A DNA stretch of 64,000 bases from Regnicoccus_A sp014224355. GTDB taxonomy: Bacteria; Cyanobacteriota; Cyanobacteriia; PCC-6307; Cyanobiaceae. Position 1 is the first letter of the stretch. Every line of letters starts with the position of its first letter. Of the stretch, positions 56,411 through 64,000 are shown piece after piece. The notes beneath the pieces are model-generated. The model was not told the DNA's origin. It saw nothing but the letters and a program-made list of their open reading frames with translations, and did no database searches. Made by a program: the position numbers and the translations under genes. Location of the stretch: contig NZ_CP154799.1 in assembly GCF_050920705.1 (NCBI RefSeq), forward strand, positions 1,240,001-1,304,000, read 5' to 3'.

Positions 56411-59400
56411 ATGACCACCACCCCCTCCAAGCCCAACGCCCAGGACCGTCGTGCTCCCCTGAGCAAGGAAGCGCCCCGTTTCCGCAACCGGGAGATCGAC
56501 AAGAAAGCCCTGCGCAATCTTGTGGCCTGGTCCTACAAGCACCACGGCACGGCTGCCACGGCCTCGATGGCCGACGACCTCAAGGACCTCGGGTTCCACT
56601 ACGCCACCCAGGCCGCGGTCTCGATCTCCGTGGAAGATCTGCGCATTCCCTTCGAGAAGGCCCGTCTGCTCCAGGAAGCCGAGCAGCAGATCACCGACAC
56701 GGAGGAGCGCTACCGATTGGGGGAAATCACCGAGGTGGAGCGGCACACCAAGGTGATCGACACCTGGACCGAAACCAATGAGCGACTGGTCGAGGAGGTC
56801 AAGAAGAACTTCAACGAGAACGACCCGCTCAACTCGGTCTGGATGATGGCCAACTCCGGCGCCCGGGGGAACATGTCCCAGGTGCGTCAGCTGGTGGGCA
56901 TGCGCGGCCTGATGGCCAACCCCCAGGGGGAGATCATCGACCTGCCGATCCGCACCAACTTCCGCGAGGGGCTCACGGTCACCGAATACGTGATCTCCTC
57001 CTACGGCGCCCGCAAGGGACTGGTGGACACGGCCCTGCGCACCGCCGACTCCGGCTACCTCACCCGTCGCCTGGTGGACGTCGCCCAGGACGTGATCGTG
57101 CGTGAGGACGACTGCGGCACCACCCGCGGCATCCCGATCCATGCTGATGAGAAGGGACGATTCTTCGCCAAGCTGGTGGGACGTCTGGCGGCTGAGCCTG
57201 TGGTGGGCTCCGATGGGTCCCAGCTGGTCGACCGCGACGGGCAGATCGACCCTGAACTCTCCAGGCGGATTGAGGCCGCTGGTGTGAAGACCGTTGTGGT
57301 GCGCTCACCGCTCACCTGCGAGGCGGCCCGATCGGTCTGCCGCAAGTGCTACGGCTGGGCCCTGGCCCACAATGAGCTGGTGGATCTGGGCGAAGCGGTG
57401 GGCATCATCGCCGCCCAGTCAATCGGCGAACCTGGCACCCAGCTGACGATGCGCACCTTCCACACCGGTGGTGTGTCCACGGCAGAAACCGGCGTGGTTC
57501 GTTCCTCGGTGGAGGGCACGGTCGAATTCGGTGCCAAGGCCCGGGTGCGGCCTCACCGCACCTCCCATGGTGTTGAGGCTCAGCTCGCTGAAACCGACTT
57601 CACCCTTCAGGTGAAACCCAGCGGCAAGGGCAAGATCCAGCGGCTCGACATCACCTCCGGCTCCGTGCTGTTTGTGGCCACGGGCGATGCTGTGCCCGCC
57701 GACATGGTCCTGGCTCAGATTTCCGCGGGCGCCGCGGTCAAGAAGAGCGTGGAGAAGGCCACCAAGGATGTGATCTGCGACCTGGCGGGCCAGGTGCGCT
57801 ACGAGGATGTCATCCAGCCCAGGGAGGTCACCGACCGTCAGGGCAACATCACCCTCAAGGCCCAGCGCCTGGGTCGCCTCTGGGTGCTGGCGGGAGATGT
57901 CTACAACCTGCCCCCCAATGCCCAGCCCGTGGTCAGGGGCAACACCCCCGTGACCACCGGCGAGGTGCTGGCTGAGAGCCGTCTGGTCAGCGAGCACGGC
58001 GGTTCCGTCCGGCTGCGTGATTCCACCGGCGACTCCCGCGAAGTTCAGATCGTCACCGCCAGCCTCACCCTCAAGGACTGCAAGCTGCTCGGGCAGTCCA
58101 CCCATTCCGGAGAGATCTGGCACCTGGAGGGCAAGGACAACACCCGCTACCTGCTCAAGACCCAGCCCGGCAGCAAGATCGGCAGCGGTGAGGTGATCGC
58201 CGAGCTGGCCGACGACCGTTTCCGCACCCAGACCGGGGGGCTGATCAAGTACGCCCCGGGTCTCTCGATCAAGAAGGCCCGCTCCGCCAAGAACGGCTAT
58301 GAGGTGTCCAAAGGAGGCACCGCTCTCTGGATTCCCCAGGAAACCCACGAAATCAACAAGGACATCTCCCTGTTGATGATCGAAGACGGTCAGTGGATCG
58401 AGGCTGGCACCGAAGTGGTCAAGGACATCTTCAGCCAGACCGCTGGGATCGTGACCGTGACCCAGAAGAACGACATCCTCCGCGAGATCATCGTTCGCTC
58501 GGGAACGCTGCATCTTGTCAGTGACAGCAAGATCCACGCCCGCTACAGCGAAGATGGCCGCCTCCACAACCCTGGCGAGGAGATCGCCCCGGGGCTGGTC
58601 CCCGACGCCATGGTCTTTGTCGAAGCCGTCGACACTCCGGAAGGTGGTGCCCTGCTGCTCCGTCCGGTCGAGGAATACCCCATTCCCGATCAGGCGCACC
58701 TGCCCGAGCTGGCCAGCGTCAAGCAGAACGGCGGCCCCTCCATGGGGCTGAAAGCCACCCAGCGCCTCACCTTCAAGGACGGTGAACTGATCAAGTCGGT
58801 GGAGGGTGTCGAACTGCTGCGCACCCAGCTGATCCTCGACACCTTCGACACCACCCCGCAGATGACGGTGGATGTGGAGGCGGTCCCCGACAAGCGGGCC
58901 AAGACGATCGAGCGCCTGCAGCTGGTGATTCTCGAAACCCTGCTGGTCCGCCGCGACACCCTCTCCGACGCCAGCCACGGCTCCACCCACACCGAGCTGC
59001 AGGTGGAGGACGGCACCAGCGTGAAGAGTGGCGATGTGGTCGCCACTACCCAGATCCTCTGCAAGGAGGACGGCGTGGTTCAGCTTCCCGATCCCGTGGA
59101 GGGAGAGCCTGTGCGTCGTCTGATCGTCGAGCGCGAGGGTGACACCATCGCGCTCGACACCGCCGGGGCCGAGCTTGCTGTGAGCGTGGGCCGACGGCTG
59201 GTGGATGGCGAGGCCCTTGCCAGCGGCGTCGAATCCCCCTGCTGCGGCCAGGTCGAGGCCATCGACGGCAGCGTGATCACCATCCGGCTGGGCCGTCCCT
59301 ACATGGTCTCGCCCGATTCGGTGCTGCACGTGCGCGACGGGGAGCTGGTGCAGCGCGGGGATGCCCTGGCGCTGCTGGTGTTCGAGCGCCAGAAAACCGG

Positions 59401-60472
59401 GGATATCGTCCAGGGTCTCCCCCGCATCGAGGAGCTGCTTGAAGCCCGACGGCCGCGGGAATCAGCGGTGCTCTGCCGCAAATCCGGCACCGTCAACATC
59501 AAGCAGGGCGACGACGACGACTCGATCACCGTCTCCGTGATCGAGCACGATGACGTCAGCACCGAGTACCCGATCCTGCTCGGGCGCAACGTGATGGTCA
59601 ACGACGGTCAGCAGGTGACGGCCGGCGAAATGCTCACCGATGGTCCGATCAACCCCCACGAACTGCTGGAGTGCTACTTCGACGATCTCAGGGGGCGCAA
59701 ACCCTCGATGGAGGCGGCCCAGGAAGCCATCTCCAAGCTGCAGTTCCGAATGGTGCAGGAGGTCCAGAACGTCTACAAATCCCAGGGCGTCACCATCGAT
59801 GACAAGCACATCGAGGTGATCGTGCGTCAGATGACCAGCAAGGTCCGCATCGAGGATGCCGGCGACACCACCCTTCTTCCCGGTGAGCTGATCGAGCTGC
59901 GTCAGGTGGAGCAGGTCAACCAGGCCATGGCCATCACCGGTGGCGCCCCCGCCGAGTTCACCCCGGTGCTGCTGGGCATCACCAAGGCCTCGCTCAACAC
60001 CGACAGCTTCATCTCCGCCGCCAGCTTCCAGGAGACCACCCGGGTGCTCACCGAAGCGGCGATCGAAGGCAAGAGTGACTGGTTGCGCGGCCTCAAGGAG
60101 AACGTGATCATCGGTCGCCTGATCCCGGCCGGCACAGGCTTCGGTGGTTTCGAGGAGGAACTCCGCGCTGAGGCCGGTCCCCATCCCGACATCCTCGACG
60201 AGGAGGCCGGCGGCTACCGCCGCATGGCCAACCTCCGCCCCGATTACACCGTGGAGATGCCCGCCGCGGCTCCTGTCACCAAGGCGGTGCTGGAGGATCC
60301 TTCCGAGGACGAGCTGGATGCGGTCCGCAGCAAGCGGGGCATCGAGGCGGCCGCCAGTTCCTTCGCGGCCTTCGCCAGGCCCACCCAGGAGGAAGGCCTG
60401 GAGGAAGAGCTCATCCCCGATCCCGCAGCCGTTGAGGGTCTGCAGGAAGAGGGTCTACTCACGGAGGACTGA
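56411..60472 (+). CDS. rpoC2: RNA polymerase beta' subunit (C-terminal half)
   Basis: 1353 residues. The trigger-loop region NSVWMMANSGARGNMSQVRQ is near 140 and the second zinc cluster around CGTTRG and CEAARSVCRKCYGWA. It is followed at once by the universally conserved VDLGEAVGIIAAQSIGEPGT. A very large insertion (SI3, roughly residues 350-980) contains repeated sandwich-barrel hybrid motifs, characteristic of cyanobacteria. The jaw then continues to QGLPRIEELLEARRPRE and the C-terminal part. The end is an acidic tail. Stop 60472. Confidence 0.98.
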   Translation: MTTTPSKPNAQDRRAPLSKEAPRFRNREIDKKALRNLVAWSYKHHGTAATASMADDLKDLGFHYATQAAVSISVEDLRIPFEKARLLQEAEQQITDTEERYRLGEITEVERHTKVIDTWTETNERLVEEVKKNFNENDPLNSVWMMANSGARGNMSQVRQLVGMRGLMANPQGEIIDLPIRTNFREGLTVTEYVISSYGARKGLVDTALRTADSGYLTRRLVDVAQDVIVREDDCGTTRGIPIHADEKGRFFAKLVGRLAAEPVVGSDGSQLVDRDGQIDPELSRRIEAAGVKTVVVRSPLTCEAARSVCRKCYGWALAHNELVDLGEAVGIIAAQSIGEPGTQLTMRTFHTGGVSTAETGVVRSSVEGTVEFGAKARVRPHRTSHGVEAQLAETDFTLQVKPSGKGKIQRLDITSGSVLFVATGDAVPADMVLAQISAGAAVKKSVEKATKDVICDLAGQVRYEDVIQPREVTDRQGNITLKAQRLGRLWVLAGDVYNLPPNAQPVVRGNTPVTTGEVLAESRLVSEHGGSVRLRDSTGDSREVQIVTASLTLKDCKLLGQSTHSGEIWHLEGKDNTRYLLKTQPGSKIGSGEVIAELADDRFRTQTGGLIKYAPGLSIKKARSAKNGYEVSKGGTALWIPQETHEINKDISLLMIEDGQWIEAGTEVVKDIFSQTAGIVTVTQKNDILREIIVRSGTLHLVSDSKIHARYSEDGRLHNPGEEIAPGLVPDAMVFVEAVDTPEGGALLLRPVEEYPIPDQAHLPELASVKQNGGPSMGLKATQRLTFKDGELIKSVEGVELLRTQLILDTFDTTPQMTVDVEAVPDKRAKTIERLQLVILETLLVRRDTLSDASHGSTHTELQVEDGTSVKSGDVVATTQILCKEDGVVQLPDPVEGEPVRRLIVEREGDTIALDTAGAELAVSVGRRLVDGEALASGVESPCCGQVEAIDGSVITIRLGRPYMVSPDSVLHVRDGELVQRGDALALLVFERQKTGDIVQGLPRIEELLEARRPRESAVLCRKSGTVNIKQGDDDDSITVSVIEHDDVSTEYPILLGRNVMVNDGQQVTAGEMLTDGPINPHELLECYFDDLRGRKPSMEAAQEAISKLQFRMVQEVQNVYKSQGVTIDDKHIEVIVRQMTSKVRIEDAGDTTLLPGELIELRQVEQVNQAMAITGGAPAEFTPVLLGITKASLNTDSFISAASFQETTRVLTEAAIEGKSDWLRGLKENVIIGRLIPAGTGFGGFEEELRAEAGPHPDILDEEAGGYRRMANLRPDYTVEMPAAAPVTKAVLEDPSEDELDAVRSKRGIEAAASSFAAFARPTQEEGLEEELIPDPAAVEGLQEEGLLTED

Positions 60473-60477
60473 TTCCC

Positions 60478-60633
60478 TTGCTGCAACCCACGCTGGTTCC
60501 GAAGCGGCGTCTTCCCCGCTTCGGCTTTCACACCCATACCGAACGGCTCAATGGTCGTCTGGCCATGCTTGGGTTCATCGCCCTGGTGGCCGTTGAGCGC
60601 TGGCTCGGGCATGGCCTGCTGATCTGGTCGTGA
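60478..60633 (+). CDS. hli: High-light-inducible protein (Hlip) with TTG start
   Basis: 51 residues. Only 5 bases after rpoC2, TTG 60478 opens a frame ending at TGA 60631-60633. It contains HTERLNGRLAMLGFIALVAVE, split here as HTERLNGRLAMLGFIA and LVAVE: the ExxNGRxAMxGF chlorophyll-binding motif of Hlips, followed by the end of one transmembrane helix. Hlips protect the photosynthetic apparatus from excess light and assist photosystem II assembly. No ATG or GTG lies in frame near the conserved part, hence the TTG. The stop overlaps the GTG of rlmN. Confidence 0.9.
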   Translation: MLQPTLVPKRRLPRFGFHTHTERLNGRLAMLGFIALVAVERWLGHGLLIWS

Positions 60634-61709
60634 CCACCGCGGCCCCCCTGCCCCAGGCCGTGCCCTTGCTCGGCCTCGGCCTGGGTGAGCTGGAAGCCTG
60701 GGCCATTAGTCAGGGGCAGCCCGGCTTTCGCGGCCGCCAGCTTCACGACTGGATCTACGCCAAGGGTGCCCGCAGCCTGGCCGAGATCAGCGTGCTGCCC
60801 AAGGCCTGGCGCCAGAGCCTCGCTTACGAAATCTCCGGAGCCGGTGGCGATCCGCTTGGCCGCTCCAGGGAACTGCGACGCAGTGTGGCCAGCGATGGGA
60901 CCACCAAGCTGCTGCTGGGAACGGCCGACGGCCTCACCCTGGAAACGGTGGGCATCCCCTCCCGTGATCGCCTCACGGTCTGTGTGTCCAGTCAGGTGGG
61001 CTGCCCCATGGCCTGCCGCTTCTGTGCCACCGGCAAGGGGGGCCTGCAGCGCTCCCTGGCGGTTCACGAAATCGTCGATCAGGTGCTGAGCGTACGAGAG
61101 GTGATGGACCGTCGCCCCAGCCATGTGGTGTTCATGGGCATGGGCGAACCCCTGCTCACGATCGATTCGGTGCTGGCGGCGATTCACTGTCTCTGCACCG
61201 ACCTGGGCATGGCTCAGCGCCGGATCACGGTCAGCACCGTGGGGGTGCCCAGCACCTTGCCCACCCTGGCCGAACGGGCCCTCGAGCGGCTCGGTCGGGC
61301 CCAGTTCACCCTGGCTGTGAGCCTGCACGCCCCTGACCAGGCCCTGCGCGAGCAGCTGATCCCCACGGCCCATGCCTATCCCCTTCAGGCGCTGCTCCAC
61401 GACTGCCGCCGCTATGTGGAGATCACCGGCCGGCGCGTGAGTTTCGAATACATCCTGCTGGGGGGCCTCAATGACCACCCCCGCCAGGCGGTGGCCCTCG
61501 CGGCCCTGTTGCGCGGGTTCCAGAGCCACGTGAACCTGATCCCCTACAACCCGATCGAGGAGGAAGACTTCCAGCGCCCCAGCCCGGAGCGGGTCGAGGC
61601 CTTCCGGCGGGTCTTGCAGGAGCGCCATGGAGCCGTGAGCGTGCGTGCCAGCCGCGGGCTCGACGAAGATGCGGCCTGCGGTCAGCTCAGGCGCCGCCAT
61701 TCCGGCTGA
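60630..61709 (+). CDS. rlmN: Dual-specificity RNA methyltransferase RlmN (radical SAM)
   Basis: RlmN methylates C2 of adenosine 2503 of 23S rRNA and A37 of some tRNAs. 359 residues with MACRFCATGKGGLQRSLAVH carrying the Cys-x3-Cys-x2-Cys iron-sulfur site (~125-136), GMGEPLLTIDSVLAA and ITVSTVGVPSTLP, and the two catalytic Cys near 122 and 345 expected by family. The start GTG 60630 overlaps the hli stop as GTGA. Only 60 bases separate its stop from the symporter start. Confidence 0.95.
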   Translation: MTTAAPLPQAVPLLGLGLGELEAWAISQGQPGFRGRQLHDWIYAKGARSLAEISVLPKAWRQSLAYEISGAGGDPLGRSRELRRSVASDGTTKLLLGTADGLTLETVGIPSRDRLTVCVSSQVGCPMACRFCATGKGGLQRSLAVHEIVDQVLSVREVMDRRPSHVVFMGMGEPLLTIDSVLAAIHCLCTDLGMAQRRITVSTVGVPSTLPTLAERALERLGRAQFTLAVSLHAPDQALREQLIPTAHAYPLQALLHDCRRYVEITGRRVSFEYILLGGLNDHPRQAVALAALLRGFQSHVNLIPYNPIEEEDFQRPSPERVEAFRRVLQERHGAVSVRASRGLDEDAACGQLRRRHSG

Positions 61710-61769
61710 GCCGCCCATCGCCCCAGCTTCCGAGCGCCTCTGCCGCTCCCCCGTTCTCCCGAGCTGCCT

Positions 61770-63511
61770 GTGCAACTGATCGACTGGCTGATCCTGATCG
61801 CCTACCTGGTGGGGAGCCTGGTGGTGGGGCTCTGGCTGGCCCGCCGAAACAACTCCGAAGACGACTACTTCGTGGCGGGTCGACGACTCAACGGCTGGAT
61901 GGCCGGGGCTTCGATGGCGGCCACCACCTTTTCTGTCGACACTCCGCTCTACGTGGCTGGACTGGTGGGCGTGCGCGGCCTGGCGGGCAACTGGGAATGG
62001 TGGAGTTTTGGTGTGGCCCATGTGGCCATGGCTGTGGTCTTCGCCCCGCTCTGGCGCCGCAGTGGCGTGCTCACCGATGCGGCGTTCACGGAGTTGCGCT
62101 ACGGCGGTGCCACCGCTGCCTGGCTGCGGGGCATCAAGGCTTTTCTGTTCGCTTTGCCGATCAATTGCATCGGCATCGGCTACGCCTTCCTGGCCATGGC
62201 CAAAGTGAGTGAGGCCCTCGGCCTGGCCTCCACCCCGGAGGAGCGGCTGTGGCTGCTGGGGGGATCGGTCTGCTGGTGCTGATCTACACCGCCGCCGGTG
62301 GGCTCTGGGCGGTGGTGGTCACCGACCTGCTGCAGCTGGTGCTGGCCCTCGCCGGTGCCGTGGCGGTGTCGCTGGCTGCCGTGCAGGCGGCGGGTGGGAT
62401 GGACGCCTTGCTCACCAGCCTCCGGGCCCTCGATCGGCCTGAACTGCTGTCGATGGTTCCCTGGCAGGTGGAGGAGGGGCGGCTGCGCTGGATCGACACG
62501 ACCGGCATCAGCGTGGGCACCTTCAGTGCCTACATCGCCCTGCAGTGGTGGAGCTTCCGGCGCAGCGACGGCGGCGGCGAGTTCATTCAGCGCCTGCTGG
62601 CCACCCGTAACGAGGCGGAGGCCCGCAAGGCCAGCTGGGTTTTCCTGGGCGTCAACTACCTGCTGCGCAGCTGGCCCTGGATCCTGGTGGCTCTGGCGGC
62701 TGTGGTGCTGCTGCCTGACCAGACCGACTGGGAGCAGAGCTATCCGTTGCTGGCGGTGAAGCTGCTGCCACCGGTGGCCCTCGGCCTTGTGGTGGTTTCA
62801 CTGGTGGCGGCCTTCATGAGCACCGTGAGCACGGCGGTGAACTGGGGGGCCAGCTACCTCACCCACGACCTCTATCAGCGCTTCATCCGCCCTGCCGCCA
62901 GCCAGCGGGAACTGCTGATCATGGGCCAGCTGGCCTCGGTGCTGCTGGTGGTGCTCGGGGTGATCACGGCGCTGATGAGCAGCAACATCGGCACGGTGTT
63001 CCGGCTCGTGATCGCCATCGGCACGGGTCCCGGGGTGGTGCTGGTCTTGCGCTGGTTCTGGTGGCGGATCAATGCCGCGGCCGAGCTGGCCGCCATGGTC
63101 GGGGGTTTTCTGGTGGGGATGGCCACCTCCGTCGTGCCCCTGTTGCGCGTGGAGGACTACGGGCTGAGGCTTCTGGTCACCACTTTGCTCACGGCCGTGC
63201 TCTGGGTGGTGGTGCTGTTGTCGACTCCGCCGGAATCAGCCGAGGTGCTCGAGCGCTTCGTGGTTCAGGTGCAGCCGGCCGGGCCGGGCTGGCGCCGCTG
63301 GCGCCAGCGCACCGGCGTGGAACCCGCTGAAACACTGCTGGATCTGATCAGCAAGCTGCTGCTGAGCTGCGCCGTGCTGTTCGGAGCCCTGCTGTCCATC
63401 GGCGGGTTCCTGTTGCACCTGCAGCTCTGGGGCTGGGGCGGCCTGGTGGCGGCCGTGCTGGGTGGCCTGGGGCTCTGGCGCCGACCAGCCCTGATCGCCC
63501 GGCTGCGCTGA
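61770..63511 (+). pseudogene. Sodium:solute symporter (SSS family), frameshifted
   Basis: The reading frame from GTG 61770 encodes an SSS-family transporter: WLARRNNSEDDYFVAGRRLN, the conserved GWMAGASMAATTFSVDTPLY, and several transmembrane helices. It stops at 62280-62282, just after ERLWLLG. The overlapping frame, starting near 62249, reads GGIGLLVLIYTAAGGLWAVV and goes on through ~10 more helices to 63511. A G is missing from the G run at 62258-62263 (six bases; seven expected). Joined, the protein would be about 580 residues, normal for SSS members. Either a true pseudogene or a base-call error; the substrate is unknown. Confidence 0.87.
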
Positions 63512-63564
63512 GCCGCTTCGGTTGAGATGATGGGCTCACCAACGACTCCTGCGGCGTCCCTTCG

Positions 63565-63693
63565 ATGACCTCCTTTCTGCGCACTGTTCTGCTGCCGTTG
63601 GTGATCGTGGCGCTGTTCGCCCTGGCGCTGTTCGCCGTGAGTGCCAGGATCTGGCTGCCGGGTGACATGGCCGCCCCCGCTCCGATCGGCTGA
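63565..63693 (+). CDS. 42-residue single-span membrane protein
   Basis: ATG 63565 to TGA 63691-63693. MTSFLRTVLLPLVIVALFAL followed by ALFAVSARIWLPGDMAAPAP gives a single transmembrane helix at about residues 6-26 with short polar ends, similar to small picocyanobacterial membrane proteins. The gene sits between the symporter and a HEAT-repeat-like gene on the same strand, with small gaps. Function unknown. Confidence 0.65.
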   Translation: MTSFLRTVLLPLVIVALFALALFAVSARIWLPGDMAAPAPIG

Positions 63694-63698
63694 GGGCC

Positions 63699-64000
63699 AT
63701 GACCGACCACCGCAATCCCGATCCCGCGGGATCCCTGCCCCCCTACCCCTCCGGCCCGGCCGAGCTGGCCTTTGATCCAGAGCTGCTGGCCGGCGAGCTG
63801 GCCCAGGAGCTGCTGGGGGATCCACTTGAAGACCTCGATGCGCTCGAGCCCGCAGAGGCCGACATCGCTGCCGAATGTGATCTGGGGCTGCAGTGGCTCA
63901 ACGGTGACCATGACCAGCGGATGCAGGGGCTGCGCATCTTCTGTGAACACCGCGATCCCCGCGCGATTCCGCTGCTGCTGCCCCTGCTGGAGGCCAGCTG
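63699..64000 (+). CDS. HEAT-repeat-like protein, N-terminal part (runs off right edge)
   Basis: ATG 63699, five bases after the preceding small gene. The visible ~100 residues are acidic (PEDLDALEPAEADIAAE-like), then form the start of helical repeats: LQWLNGDHDQRMQGLRIFCE and HRDPRAIPLLLPLLEA. The second block with Asp-Pro-Arg-Ala-Ile-Pro fits a HEAT/phycocyanobilin-lyase-like repeat start. The protein is cut by the window end, so the family is tentative. Confidence 0.6.
   Translation, partial: MTDHRNPDPAGSLPPYPSGPAELAFDPELLAGELAQELLGDPLEDLDALEPAEADIAAECDLGLQWLNGDHDQRMQGLRIFCEHRDPRAIPLLLPLLEAS

Noticed and set aside
57419..59329. 636-residue minus-strand frame inside rpoC2
   Set aside because: Shadow of rpoC2; similar shadows lie in rpoB and rpoC1. 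The plus-strand subunits are certain.

Overview
The window comes from a high-GC alpha-cyanobacterium of the Synechococcus/Cyanobium group. The evidence is a psbA gene for D1, CP12, a high-light-inducible protein (hli) gene, the split RNA polymerase genes rpoC1 and rpoC2, and a circularly permuted two-piece tmRNA whose tag reads ANNIVRFSRQPAPVAA. Most of the sequence is dense, GC-rich, vertically inherited housekeeping DNA with many 4-base start/stop overlaps.

Layout. 1-5.8 kb: 3'-truncated smc (minus strand), a coupled trio of small membrane and hypothetical genes, and a THUMP-type rRNA methyltransferase. 5.8-6.1 kb: ssrA (tmRNA). 6.1-14.6 kb: an IS graveyard starting at the tmRNA terminator. 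It holds two IS5-like elements with readable terminal repeats and 4-bp target duplications, five further transposase remnants, and three cargo genes: a PEP-CTERM-like secreted protein, a SphX/PstS phosphate-binding lipoprotein and a DUF6790 membrane protein. 14.45-17.9 kb: the stump of a transglutaminase-like gene fused by overlap to an Anbu proteasome-like peptidase, then a DUF2092 gene pair, a cyclic-nucleotide-binding protein and a thioredoxin-like protein. 18-31 kb: dnaJ-like, hemB, VOC protein, mutS2, sugar-type ABC ATPase, obg, cp12, ABC-F (uup), DUF2301, glutathionyl-hydroquinone-reductase-like GST, aspartoacylase and small secreted proteins. 31.7-35.5 kb: psbA (Glu130, high-light type), def, a lytic transglycosylase-like protein, and an overlapping metallothionein/CDGSH pair. 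35.5-45 kb: recD2, tRNA-Thr(CGT), and the translation/transcription operon rimP-nusA-ylxR-infB plus a membrane protein. 45-50.9 kb: a metallophosphoesterase, a frameshifted htrA, rpiA, hisD, rpsT and tatD. 51-64 kb: rpoB-rpoC1-rpoC2-hli-rlmN, a frameshifted sodium:solute symporter, a 42-aa membrane protein and the start of a HEAT-repeat-like gene.

The genes form familiar modules: transcription and translation machinery (rpoBC1C2, nusA-infB, rpsT, def, rlmN, tmRNA), photosynthesis and its stress response (psbA, hli, hemB, cp12), DNA maintenance (smc, mutS2, recD2) and protein quality control (ssrA, Anbu, HtrA, DnaJ). Four genes carry a single-base frame break (htrA, the symporter, a small secreted protein, one transposase). 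Two of the breaks lie in homopolymer runs, so sequencing error must be weighed against real decay. I found no CRISPR array, phage integrase or convincing new defence system. The most unusual items are the orphaned Anbu next to a truncated partner, the tmRNA-adjacent IS graveyard with its SphX cargo, the overlapping metallothionein/CDGSH pair, and several tiny genes that are easy to miss.
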